The notes under the pieces were generated by a model. It was not told the DNA's origin, did no database searches, and saw only the letters and a list, made by a program, of their open reading frames with translations. Of a stretch of 64,000 nucleotides of DNA, positions 38,751 to 50,290 are shown piece by piece (the stretch's first letter is position 1; each line of letters starts with the position of its first letter). Location of the stretch: assembly GCA_020055645.1 (NCBI GenBank), contig CM034546.1:69564001-69628000 (forward strand). Direction: 5' to 3'. The stretch is from Tomocerus qinae (Eukaryota > Arthropoda > Collembola > Entomobryomorpha > Tomoceridae). The position numbers and the translations under genes are program-made.

Positions 38751-40570
38751 AAAACCAGTAAATTCGTATTACCGCTAACCGGGAAATTCGGTATAAAATT
38801 ACCGGGAATTATCCGGAAGTATTTTACACATTAAATATACATCCATATACAACCATATACATCAACTTGTGATTGCTTATAAAAGCCTAAAATTAATGGC
38901 TGACTTTAGCAGTCATTCGAGCAAGGATTTTTCTCAAACGATTTCTCTTTTTAAATATAAGAACGACTTCTCTTTTTTGAATAAACAATTACTCTTGTTT
39001 TTAACGATTTCTCATTTTTTTTCGAAAAGACGCGTGCATGTGTAGTAAGGGTAGAAGCCAAATTATGGAAAACTATATTGGCATGTATTTTTTTAAGGGT
39101 AATGAACGTTTCTAAATTTAGAGATAAGGTTATTACTACTTCTCAAACATATTAAAACCCCAAAAACTGTTGCAGCATGTTTTAACTAACACAATTGGTA
39201 AGCCATTTTGTTCAAAATCTAACATAATATGCGTCTGCCGTAGGGGTGTTAAACATGAATGTACACTTATGCAATTTTGCACATCCTATTTTCCATGTTG
39301 TTGCCCAAATTTTTTTTTTAATTTTCCAATGCATGCAAATCGACACTGGATTCCACTCGTGACTTAAATCTTGTTGCCCTTTTGCTTCAAAAAATTTTCT
39401 ATACTTCCATTTGTTCGTTTCAAAAACGATTCAAATGATACAAAACCATACCATATTTTTGCTGTTTTGAGACATGTAACGTTATTGACCTTGTATCAAG
39501 AAATTGAACTATTCAAGAATTTAATTTCACTGGCTTTCTAAATGTCGGTGAAATTATTTGTTAATTTTCTGACGAGCGAGGAGACAAATTTTGTATAAAC
39601 TTTCTTAGTCATCATTAGTTTTTATTGGGAAAATAGGAATTCGTATTGCACACACCTTAATTTTGTATGAGCTTTTAAAAATTAGTTTGCCTAAAACTTT
39701 GTATCGAATTTATGAATATGTATGGCAAGACAGAATAGGCATGATAAAGTTTTTGCAATGCAGTTACATGTTATTAATTCAAAGTGTCAGTATCAATAAA
39801 ATTAATTGAGTAATGGTAATCAAGCAATATTAAGGAACACTATTATAAATTTTACATTCGAAACAATCTAACACTGCACGTGGGTGACGTCCTGATTAAA
39901 TTCTAATAACTCAGTTACAACCTTTTTTTGCTTATCCGTCAAACCTATCATCATGATCGTGATTAAATTCATTCACAAAGTATTTTTTGCTATCTTCGGG
40001 TATAGTTATTATAGTTATCTCCGCGCGGGTATAGTTAAGTTTTATATTTAAATGTTGGTTTAAACTTCCAGGGTAATGATGTTTCAGCCTCTACATCAAT
40101 TTCTGTCCATGTCTGTGGGACCCTTGCCATCCTTTTTTCATTTTATTTGTCAATATAGCGTCACCGTCAGTGTCACAGTCACTATCTGTTTTGTATTCCA
40201 AACTAACAAATTTACTTGACCTGGCCATGGTCCTTACTCAAGTGCAACTTGTCACGAAATACATCTAACACAAATACAGCGCAGACAAGAATCACAGATA
40301 ACGTGCTAACTACAAGATAACGTAAGAACACAGAGCAATGACTTCCCTTCACTTTGCATAACTAACTATTCATTCCTCCTGGCTATTATACTTTCTATTT
40401 GGGTCTTATTACATAGTATATGTCAAGAGAAGTAAGATCAATCACGCAAGTGTACATTATTAAATAAAATGATAGATTTCCTTCTTGAATACTTCTGAAT
40501 TCGTAGTAACGTTGAAAGTTAGTATTGCTCCATTTTTCTAAGGATACATTAAAATGTGCAGATAGCGAGA
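38751..40570. other. Intergenic DNA, nothing recognised
   Basis: AT-rich sequence without supported exons. The small open frames at 39170-39367 and 40395-40598 lack splice context and similarity. Confidence 0.4.
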
Positions 40571-40581
40571 CGATACGAAGG

Positions 40582-40589
40582 TATATAAG
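40582..40589 (+). promoter_or_regulatory. TATA box of the secreted-protein gene at 40744
   Basis: TATATAAG in the context gtatataagg. It lies about 160 bases before the start codon. A strong acceptor-like ttttcag sits immediately before the ATG (40735-40741), so a small 5'-UTR intron between the cap site and the coding start is likely. Confidence 0.5.
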
Positions 40590-40743
40590 GACATGCATGA
40601 ATCTTTAGTGTTGATCAATTATACATGGAAAGAAAAATTACATCGCATTTAACAGACTTCAATTTTTAATTATCGAAAATTATAGCAAACTAGTTTACAA
40701 CTTGTATTGTACAAGTGAACCTTTAGAATATTAATTTTCAGTT

Positions 40744-42101
40744 ATGCTCTGTTTATTACTTTCAAGTTTGCTATTTACCTTTACATTAGGATATGATAAT
40801 TTTATTCATCAATGTCGAAAACCATTGCAGCTATATGGAGATTTGTGCTACTTTCCCTCGAAATATATCAGCCAGAATATGACTTTGTCAAAGGTAAATA
40901 ATTTAAATAGGTTGATTTATTTATTTAAAATTGTCTGTTTTAATCTATTTATACTGCTAATTAGTATTTACCAATACTTTTCATACAAAGGTGACATACA
41001 TAATGTTATCACGTTTTTGTTTATTTAGTTTAATGCACCGGAAGGGTTGGAAGAGTGGCCCATTGAGTTTGGCAGCGAAATAGGGAGACTCCATTTAGCC
41101 TCTTTACTGACAGGAAGGGAAATGAATTTGAATGATGACTATCAAGATATGTGTTTAACCATTCACAAAGCGTATAATAAAAAAGGAACTAAAGGATTGT
41201 TTTCGGGATTTGGCAAAGAGCATGCATCAGACTGGAACTGCCAACCTTCTAAGGATACAATTGGAATGTATCGATGCACTATTAAAAGTTCTCCACCAAG
41301 TACATATTGTAAGGCTCATGACGTTCTTTTCTATTTTCCTTCCTTCATAGTAAAGTTGTAGGTTCATCACATTTACAGAATTCCAAGACTTTAGGAAAAC
41401 GAGCAGACTGAAAAAATATTAATAAAATACCGAAAATTTATCAATGAAACCTAAACTTCTTTTCCAGTTTTCTTTCTCAAAACATGAACTAAAATTTGAA
41501 ACGTATTGAAAATTGTAATTCTTTAATTATTTTTCTATTCCTGCAAATAAAATTTACAAGTTTTTCTTTTTTTAAACTTTATCTGTACTCAATAGAAATA
41601 AACAAAAATGTAAACTTTACTATCTACGTCCGCCTTTCTAGTAGTATGATAATAAAAATTCAATTCCCCTTTAAGGGTTTAACTCTCTAGTGTGTGAAAA
41701 TTATCTGCGAAGTATGCAATTGCAACCATGACATTGTGCTAATTTAAATTTCAAATGCACTTTATTAATGCAGTCTAACAGAATAATTATACTTTTTTAA
41801 AGCAAAATGTAAATAGTATTTAAAATCAAATGGATATTATAATTAAACCAATCAATATAAATAAATGATGATAACCTAATTTTTAATAGTCGAGGACTTT
41901 ACATTTTACTTCATGGACACCGAAGGAGAAAATATTTTCGTCACCATAATGTGTTATTCCAACGGGAATGTTGGCTGGCACAGTCTTTCCACCCATTTTC
42001 CAATGACAGAAAATGAACAAAAAATTGTACACAAACATGTTACTGGTCTTGGATTTGAAGAAATCTCTACTGCGCCAATGTTTTCCAAGAGTTGTCAATA
42101 A
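40744..42101 (+). CDS. Small secreted cysteine-containing protein, tentatively lipocalin-like
   Basis: Three exons join in phase: 40744-40893, 41029-41308 and 41890-42101. They encode 213 residues with a clear signal peptide (MLCLLLSSLLFTFTLG). The mature part has seven cysteines. The last exon (DFTFYFMDTEGENIFVTIMC followed by a polar stretch, then NEQKIVHKHVTGLGFEEIS and a final SKSC) resembles the C-terminal strand-helix-cysteine part of arthropod lipocalins. The N-terminal GxW signature of lipocalins is not evident, so the family call is weak. A polyadenylation signal AATAAA sits at 42159-42164. The gene converges on the defensin-like gene. If it is a lipocalin, it would bind a small hydrophobic ligand outside the cell. 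Confidence 0.65.
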
Positions 42102-42626
42102 GCATTTAGATATTTTTTGGAGTTTTTCCCACTTGAATGTATACGGTGTACACATTGTAATAAAATTTATTACTTATGAAAAAGTTATGAATTTGAAATA
42201 TTATTTGCATTTGTGTAAAAGTGGAAGAGAGTAAACTGACAATTGTAATGTCTGCTTTAGCATTTTTAATTCTTTAATAATATTGCTTAGGTTTATTTAC
42301 TGTGTGATTACTGATTTCAAATGTCCAATATTTGTCATGAAAAGAAAAAGTATTCTGCTTATATAAGCAGTTAGTAATGTATCTACAATCGACGCTAAAT
42401 ATAGTATGTCATCGAATTCTTTAGTAGATAATGAAAATTTATTAAGTTCAACTACGTCATATATGAGCTTATGAAAATACGCATTGCAATTTTTAAAGTT
42501 GTGAGCATTGTCGAATTTTGTCACGTGACATTCTGGCTAGTATTTTAACTATAAAGTTATCACCTTTTTTCTAAAGAAAATACCATTGAATTGAATGATG
42601 ACATATTTTATCCATATAGTCAATTA

Positions 42627-42632
42627 TTTATT
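42627..42632 (-). terminator. Polyadenylation signal of the CS-alpha-beta gene
   Basis: AATAAA on the minus strand, about 50 bases after the stop codon at 42682. The spacing is typical for a short secreted-peptide transcript. Confidence 0.5.
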
Positions 42633-42681
42633 AATTCAATAAAAGAAGTTTACATATCGTATAAATATTTGTTCTAATTAG

Positions 42682-43442
42682 TTACACCTGCAACGCAAAT
42701 CCTCCACAACTTCCTCCTGACCGCCCTTCCCGACAACATTTTCTCCAACAGGAGCTGTTATCGAAAGGGCAGCGAATTCCTAAGAAACATCCGTCTCTAC
42801 CGCATTTGACATCGATTGGGTCATCAGAGCAGTAACAGTTAGCAGTCACTGATGGATTGAGTGCTGCCTCCAATTGGCCCTCCAATCAAAGAGCCAATCA
42901 ACTTACTGACGTCCAATTTAACGCCATAATCACTTCCACAATTCCCCACCTTTTGACCTGATAAGCAGCAAGGGGAATCGCAGGTGATACTTTCACTGTC
43001 CATGTCCTTGGGACGACCCGCCTTAGTATGGCATTGTTGAGTGGATATGTCAACTTTCCCGCAAATTCCCATCAGCTCCTCTGTATTTACCTGCATTTCG
43101 AGCTTTTGCAGCTTGAAATCTACTATAGCGATTTTCAACGGCAGTCACAGAGTCACATCTCTCCCTGAAGAATAACTGTACGGGATCGCCTCTGAATTGC
43201 AAATAAATAATAAAAATTATATACCCATTACCGTTGATCGGCCATAAATTAAGTTATAGGTGAACAAATGTTAGAAAATTAAATTAAAATTATGAGAAGA
43301 AAAAGTACTTATATCAAATTATGTTGTCAACAATTTATATTAGTAATACATAAATTCCATTGGTAAAATAAAAATATCAAAAATTACGTGAAAAGGTGAC
43401 AGCAACATTTGCTGCAAATGTGAGAAACCAAAAGATAGTCAT
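42682..43442 (-). CDS. Two-module CS-alpha-beta (defensin-like) secreted peptide, probably 3' frameshifted
   Basis: A TATA box (43533-43524) precedes an ATG at 43442 whose exon (43442-43388) encodes an 18-residue hydrophobic signal. A later exon ending at 42907 and one at 42848-42682 flank a 58-bp intron with a GTAAGT donor; the junction restores the frame. Two cysteine modules follow the CS-alpha-beta plan. The first has CDSPCC, then GNCG, then CYC. The second has CPFDNSSCWRKCC, then GGSCGG. The second module lacks its closing C-x-C: the frame ends GGFALQV-stop, yet the next frame reads CRCN-stop at the same place, so one extra base is the simplest explanation. The 5' edge of exon 2 is uncertain: 43122 keeps the frame, while a stronger acceptor at 43190 gives a different frame. 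The family acts as antimicrobial or ion-channel-binding peptides. Confidence 0.65.
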
Positions 43443-43523
43443 TTTTCCGTGTAGAGTACTCTTGAATTAGATTTGGAATGACAATCTATGTATCCGTATG
43501 TTGATACTGTAGCCTGGCAGCCT

Positions 43524-43533
43524 CTTTTATATA
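43524..43533 (-). promoter_or_regulatory. TATA box of the CS-alpha-beta peptide gene
   Basis: TATATAAAAG on the minus strand, about 80 bases upstream of the start codon. This leaves room for a 5' UTR of about 50 bases, and the signal-peptide exon follows directly. Confidence 0.6.
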
Positions 43534-45666
43534 CCATTTGAAAAATAATCTCAAGACTAAGTTTTCTGTATACTGTAATCACAAGAATTTATGTCTTTCA
43601 GAAATGCAGCAGATATGTGTATGGTTTTATAATGCAGATGAGTACCGAGGAAATTTAAACAACTTAAATGTGGATCACATTTGATACGTATATACACCTG
43701 CTGCTTTAAAAATATGTATTAGATACTGACAACAACATACGATTACCAGGAAATCACTTAGATATCCAGTCCCATTTATTGTATTTTAAACCATTTAACA
43801 TTAAAGACTGCTTTGTTTACATAACCCGCATTTCCATTAATTCAGATAAGTATAAATACTATTTTCCTGGACAAGATAAGCGTTTTGTGAACCATTTTTG
43901 GTTCATACCGTAGTATTACATATTATGTTTTATTTGGCAAAAGAGTTTTTTACGTCATATTTAGCCATCATCTTGAATCATTTACCTATGTCCGTGTCAC
44001 CAAGCGTCGTAAAGTAAACCCCAGTTGTATACAGAATGCATGCTTTATTTCCGTTATGAGATATTTTTGTGCCTTGTAAGTCGTAGGAGACTATAGACCG
44101 CGCAGTGTATAATTGCGCACTGGCGCGAAGTTGTTCTGCTTCGGACTTGTTGGAATTTGTCTCATAATGTGCGTTATTGTGTGCTTGGCTGGGTTTTAGA
44201 ATTGCGGCAAATCAGCACACAAAATTACAAACAAACCTATGGAATTAGACTTTTGCCGTTTATTTATAAGGATAGCTAAAAAATTTAAATGCTCATATGA
44301 TGATGGGGTTTTAGTCACCTGTTGTGGTCACTGATGTAAATATATTGCAGTTCAGTTTAAAAGATTGCAGAATACTCGGCTTATGACTCACACCAATCAC
44401 AAGAACGAAATTTTTTAACATTGACGGTATAGACAATGCATCATATAGATAATTTATGGTATAGGTTTTATATATATGTCGTACCCGCGGAAAACCAATT
44501 CTTAACCTTGCCGCAGTATTCTACTGGTTGGGATGAGTTTACATTATTACTCATCGTAGAGATTTACCCCGTATAAAAAAGGGGTACGATTTGTCTAACG
44601 AAACACCACCAAAAGCCGGGTACGGCAAGGCCGCCTTTAGCTTTGAAGAGTACGGAGTATACGTTACACATTACATAGCGGAATAAAAGTGACGTACTAC
44701 ACTAAAATTCGTTGCGCGGTAGTAGTTGGTTTTTTCCCAATAGATACCACTTGTGCTGAAGAAGATCTCGTACATACAAACATCCGTACACACAAACATA
44801 CAACATACAAACATCCGTACATACTATTGGATTACGTTTATATTATTGTCATGATATGAAATACTTAAGAGTCATTTGAAAAAATAAAAGGTATCCAGAG
44901 GAGCAGCAGTCATCAATGGATTTCAGCTACGAAAAAATGAGTAATATAACCGTATCAATATAATATTTTCCTACAACTAAACTCGTCAAAAATACTTTTG
45001 TGACGTATCAAACATATTATGCAGCGCCAATATGCAGTGCCAATATATTTTGTAGATAAAAATACTCATGTAAAATGTACTTGCTTACTGTCTTTAGGCC
45101 CCATAAATCTTTTAATCAAATCAATTAAGTTAAATATATTCAATATTTGTAGTTTACAGAGAAAACGTCGTTCAATAATATAATTCTAATAATAGAGAGG
45201 TTTTATAGAGAGGTTTTATTATTTGCGCTTCCAGCGGGCCGTAGCCCATCGCACAAAGTATTCCAAATTACAGATATATCATATAATCACAAGTTCGAAT
45301 GTTTTACATAATAATTTAGAGTGACATTGAATTAAGTATTATAATTTTCAAAGTATTCGTGTTACATTTCACACACTTTAATTTGTTATATTATAAATGT
45401 TCAATTTAATTTATATACTTTCAATTCAGTTATTATAATCACATTTCTCACACTTTAATTTGTTATATTATAAATGTTCAATATAATAATTTGTTATATT
45501 ATTAGACAGCGGAATCTAAACACTTACAGATGTTACCCAAAGTATTCTTATACTTGGGGGGTTGGCAGCCGGCAGTTCGTAGATTTAACGTTGACAGATA
45601 ATACAATGTGTGTGCATTTGCCCTCCGTGTGTCCCTATTTCTTTTAACTATTATAATATATTTACG
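43534..45666. other. Intergenic DNA with an unclassified repeat-like block
   Basis: No gene was supported. Positions 44090-44160 and 44480-44700 are less AT-rich than their surroundings. The latter block is followed at 44770-44825 by short tandem copies of 'catacaaacatccgtac', as often seen at the 3' ends of retroposons. I do not recognise the element. Positions 45360-45500 contain a duplicated 'cacactttaatttgttatat' block. Confidence 0.35.
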
Positions 45667-45674
45667 CTTGTCAT

Positions 45675-46695
45675 CAGTGGCGGCTCTAGGATTTGCGAGG
45701 CCCTGGGCAAAATGTTCGCGCGAGGCCTACGAATCTACGAATTCTTTCCGTTTTTAAATGAATTTGGCAAATGAATAATTAGCGTGAAAATTTTTTAAGT
45801 TTTTTTCGAATGTTATTGAAAACAAAACAATTACGTGTACAGAAGTGAGTTTCGGGAGGGACTGTATTACGTGATACTTATATCTCCATTACATATATTC
45901 GCGCTCAGCGCGAAAAGCTTTGTCAATTTTGGACAAAAATTAGTCAAAACTGGCCTAAAAATGGCAAATAATCAATTTTTTGCTATTTTAAGAAAAAAAT
46001 CTATTTTCTTGGATTTTTGGGTGGGGCTTCAGCCTATAGGGTTTCCACCTCATTACGTCCTTTATTCAAAATAAGAACCTAAAACTCTGTTAAAGACTAT
46101 GTAGGCGCTATATGCGGCATTTTAGAATTTGAATATGTTATTCATTTTTTTGAAAATTTCTTTATTTCTTTTAAAATTTAAATAAACTATTAGTTGAATT
46201 ACAAGAACGTATCCAGGAATTTGGCCTAAGGGGGGCCCACCAAAATATATTGATAAAATTAAGGCATATACGCGCGAAGCGCGAAAATTTTTAACCTTTT
46301 TTGACAAAAAAATGCCTTTTTCTGGATACTTGCTACATCTACTGCAATTACGCAGCTTTGGTATCGCAGTATGCTACAAATTTGTGGATTGAAATGCATA
46401 TATAGTAATTCTATAATAATTCTGATAGATGCTGCTTTCGTGTCACCAGTATGTTTTTGATAGATTGCGCGATGTCTACTTTCGGTATACTTTTCTTCCT
46501 TGAAATCTAAAAATCGTTCTGTAATAATTCTGTAATAAAACGTATAACTTAAACCAAACTGCAAAACTAGAATTTCTGAAGTGAAATCAACACAGACAAG
46601 TTAAAATTCTTTCTTTGTCAAAGCTCTGCGCGAGGCCCCAAAAGCGCGAGGCCCTGGGCAACTGCCCAGTCTGCCCATTGGGAAAGCCGCCTCTG
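45675..46695. mobile_element. Non-autonomous hAT element, 1021 bp, perfect 8-bp target duplication
   Basis: Ends are CAGTGGCGGCTCTAGG on the left and, inverted, CAGAGGCGGCTTTCC on the right. Both sides are flanked by the identical 8-mer CTTGTCAT (45667-45674 and 46696-46703). The 8-bp duplication and the CAG-type ends point to the hAT superfamily. Subterminal 'gaggccctgggcaa' is repeated in inverted form. No transposase is encoded. The interior holds other repeat pieces, such as 'cgcgcgaagcgcg' at 46270 and 'ggggggccc' near 46230, so nested insertions are likely. Confidence 0.85.
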
Positions 46696-46703
46696 CTTGT
46701 CAT

Positions 46704-48117
46704 ACTGTGGAAGTGACTTTACACACGTTGAAGGTAAGATACGTCGCTGTGTTGAGAGATAGGTCAAACGAGATGCTGGTATGAAAAGCCTTCCTCCACC
46801 CGGCAGTTTTTCTCCTGAATTTGTTTATTAGTTATTTGCATCTTGATTGTCGTATCATTTAGGAGACTCACCAACCTGGATAGACAGCCGCCGCACTCAC
46901 GTCGCCCCCCTGCATTCCAGCGACGCCCACACATTTCCCTATGCAAATCCACAACCATTTTCTTTACAAGAACTTTTGCCATGTGGCTTTTCGAAAAAAC
47001 CGCACTTATTACAGTCATTTTACACGGAACACAATTTAAATTGTTTTTTTCGAAAAGTTCGTAACACACGGAACACACAGAGACCAAGAATTCTACTCAA
47101 GACACACTTTTAACTTAACAATTTAACAAAAATCTCGGAGACACAAATGCACACAACCTACTTACTCGAGCTCCAGCTGCCAACCTAATTCTAATAAAAA
47201 TAGTAATAATAATAATAATAGTCATTTATTAAACTAAACTGAAAAAATATTATTATTTTAACAATCTCGGGTATATGCTACCATCAAAGGTTCCTTTAGA
47301 AACTACCTGGGAGAGAAGGTTGGTCAGTCCGTGAGCTCACGTTTTTCACCTTTATATGCCCAAAAATTCCGCATATGCCACTAATTAAGCAAATATATCG
47401 GTTTTGACAGGCAATGAGTTCATACAGGACAGGATTCACCCCTTGCTGTAAAAGGTGTCCCCCAAGGAAGTCATTGGGCAGGCCTGTGAGGATGGATAAA
47501 TGTGACAATTTTTGACAACCTGTAAAAAAAATCCTCAATAAAGAATAAATAATATAATATTGTAAATATTTTAATGCTGTATTGCGACACAAAACACATC
47601 TGCTGAAGTAACGCCTTTACAAATTAGAAGTCAACCCGTTTTTGTTTCAAGCATGTGCAGGCATTCTGACTGCATAATTGGGAGGACAAAGTAAAACAAG
47701 ACATTTAACCAACGGAAGGACAGAAAGCTTTTTAACGTAGTTGACATCATATATCTCTTCAAATATTAGTTCAACCGTAAGCTAAATAGCCTTAATTGTC
47801 ACTAAACAATTAAAGCTATATTACATATAAAATCTAAATGTTGAATTTTAAACTTTTTGCCCTTTACACTAGTTTCTTACTTTTCCTAATCTCTTCCATA
47901 ATTTAATATGCGAAGGTATAACATGCTAGAAGGCGTAATTTAAGGGGATATAAATACCAATACCAAACCAAAAATCGTTTCACAAAATGTAAAAATTAAA
48001 TTCTAATAATGTTTACAAATTATACCTTAGACCAAAAAATTAATGAAAATCCAAAAATAATTTACCTCATTTTCTCAATAATATTATCTTTGATATTGAG
48101 TTGCACAGGCCGCACGT
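46704..48117. other. Intergenic DNA, nothing recognised
   Basis: Open frames at 46764-47113 occur on both strands over the same C/G-richer patch and have no recognisable homology. An AAT/ATT microsatellite-like run lies at 47200-47255. No gene or RNA could be supported. Confidence 0.35.
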
Positions 48118-48125
48118 TCTGGTAG

Positions 48126-48787
48126 TAGGGCATCCAACCCGGGTTCCAGACGGGTTGAAAACCCGAGTTGTAACCCGGGTTCGAGTCAACTTGAACCCGG
48201 TTTTAAACATTGTAAATTGTTATTATTTTACTTTCCGCCGGATAAAGCAAATCAATTCTCGTGTAAATTTCATTCTTTAATATGTTTTCAATCTAAGCGG
48301 AGAGAAAATTGAATACGATTTGAAATCAAAAGCAATTACGGATCATAAAATAAAAATCAGTTTGGTATTTTTTGTGCAAGAGCAAAATGTAGAATGTAGT
48401 CAGAATTTAAAAAGCATATGCAGATATTTAATGTTATTCTGCGAATGGCCACTGCAGAATGTTTTCAAAAATAATCCATCATCATCAAAGCGCAACAGCC
48501 ACTTTCTAACTACTTCGTATTATGAATCTATTTGTTTAGTAGTAGAATTATGCATTAATTCATTTAGTTAAATCTACAAATGTTTTGAAATATACTACAC
48601 ACAGATAAAACCGGATTTACCTTGTTGAATCGTTTATGCAACTGAATTTATAATTTAATTTTTCCGAATATTTTAGTAAAAAAAGTATTTTTTAAAACAT
48701 TGATATGGAACCCGGGTTCAACCCGGGTTCAACCCGGGTTAACTCGAGACCCGGGTTTGAAAATACGGCCCGAGTTTGGATGCCCTA
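48126..48787. mobile_element. Non-autonomous hAT-like element, 662 bp
   Basis: Inverted ends TAGGGCATCCAAcCCGGG and TAGGGCATCCAAACTCGGG. The flanking 8-mers are TCTGGTAG (48118-48125) and ACTGGTAG (48788-48795), identical at 7 of 8 bases. Subterminal tandem copies of 'aacccgggttc' occur at both ends (48137-48200 and 48709-48765). The A/T-rich middle holds a short open frame (48320-48571) without similarity. The copy-number family is not visible elsewhere in the window. Confidence 0.75.
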
Positions 48788-48795
48788 ACTGGTAG

Positions 48796-50290
48796 CTGCT
48801 CGGCCCAAGCCAGTTAGAACACGGGTGGGTAATGGCACATGATAATGATATAGTTCAGAGGATAGGACTGGTACGGGCGGGCACCGGGCACATGCTGGTC
48901 AACGATTGTTACTGGCAGGCACGGGCGGGTAGAGGCTGATAAAAGTATCTCAAGGGCCGGCACGGTCAGACAAATTCATGGTCCATACGAGCACTTAGCA
49001 CAGAATTTTCGGAGGTAAAGGCGGGCACGGCCCAACCAAGGATGACCACGGGCGGGAGTGGGCTCATTTCCAACGGGTACTAAATTACCCTCTACATCGA
49101 ATGGATGAATTGATATTATTATAAATTAATGAAATAATTCATATTTAAATGTAAAAAGTACAGAGACACAATAATACACTTAGTAAAACCCTGCAACAAT
49201 TTCCAATGGAAACTTTCCACTTTTTGCTGTCTATGTCATTTCGATTTCTTAACTAAAATGCCAAGTACCAATTAAAAAGCAATTCTTATAATATGGAGAG
49301 AAATTAAAACTCTTTTAAGCATTAAACAAAGAACAATGTTTAAAAATCTATAAAAAATCATATTATTTAATATGTCATTTCATACAAATAATTACGTCAC
49401 AGAACAGTAATTGTTCCCGTTCTAAAGTAGCTAGTAAGTATGGCAACACTAAAATGTAATGGTTATAAGCCTGGAATAATCTTAATCGTTTTGTATTTTT
49501 GAAAACATACCGTACCTTAAAGAACGATTTAGCCTCAATGCATTCTTCGTTCTTTGCGCGAAATAGTCTTAATGAATTTTTCATTTTGTGGAGGAAATGG
49601 CCTAATAGCCTCAATGCATTTTATGTTTTGTGAACGAAACTGAAGGATGTCCGCAGCGAGGGGGGGCACTGGGCCCCCCCCCCCGAAATCGAGAAAAATA
49701 AAGAAATAAATTAAGTTTATAAGTTTAAATTAGTTTTTTCTCGGTGCCCCTCCCGAAATTTTTTTCTGGCTGCGGCCCTCCTAATTTCAAATGTTACATG
49801 TTTGGAATTTCTGACGGCTACTTACACTAATTGATACCGGTGTCATGTAAATATTAAATTTAATAATTTCAACTTTTTTGTGTAAACAGAATAATGCAAT
49901 ATACATTAATAGCGACTATTATATATACATATAAAACTACCTTAAAAGGCATAGATAAATCATTTACAAATATCACTGTGACGGAAAACAGATAAATTTG
50001 ATCTCCAAATATACTTTGTTTATTAATGATTTTAAATTTTTACCGGATTCAACACAGTTTAATTGAAATACCTAAGAATTTTTGATTCATTATAACCTAT
50101 TGTAGTAAGGTTACTAACAGTGTACAATACCATAAAAATAGTCTTTTTATTGGCTGAATTAAGAAATAAAAATCAATGTTACTGCATTTAACTAAAACGG
50201 CCCAATTTTCCTGAAAAATTTTCGGAGACTGTTCATTTGTTTACTTGTAATATAATATAGTGCCCAATTAATATCAAGTAATTTACAAAA
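48796..50290. other. Intergenic DNA with a GC-rich degenerate patch
   Basis: Positions 48796-49080 are unusually G/C-rich, with recurring words like 'cgggcgggcac', 'ggcacggcc' and 'cacgggcggg'. The rest is AT-rich, with a run of G/C near 49660-49690. No exon was found before the signal-peptide exon at 50291. Confidence 0.35.

Noticed and set aside
43030..43098. A 69-bp intron inside the CS-alpha-beta gene (GTAAAT to CTAAG)
   Set aside because: Its length is a multiple of three and both spliced and unspliced forms are open. The acceptor lacks a pyrimidine tract, and the unspliced form keeps two extra cysteines. I could not decide, so it was not annotated.
46764..47113. Cysteine-containing open frames on both strands
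   Set aside because: The frames overlap on opposite strands, with no splice context, signal peptide or recognisable domain.
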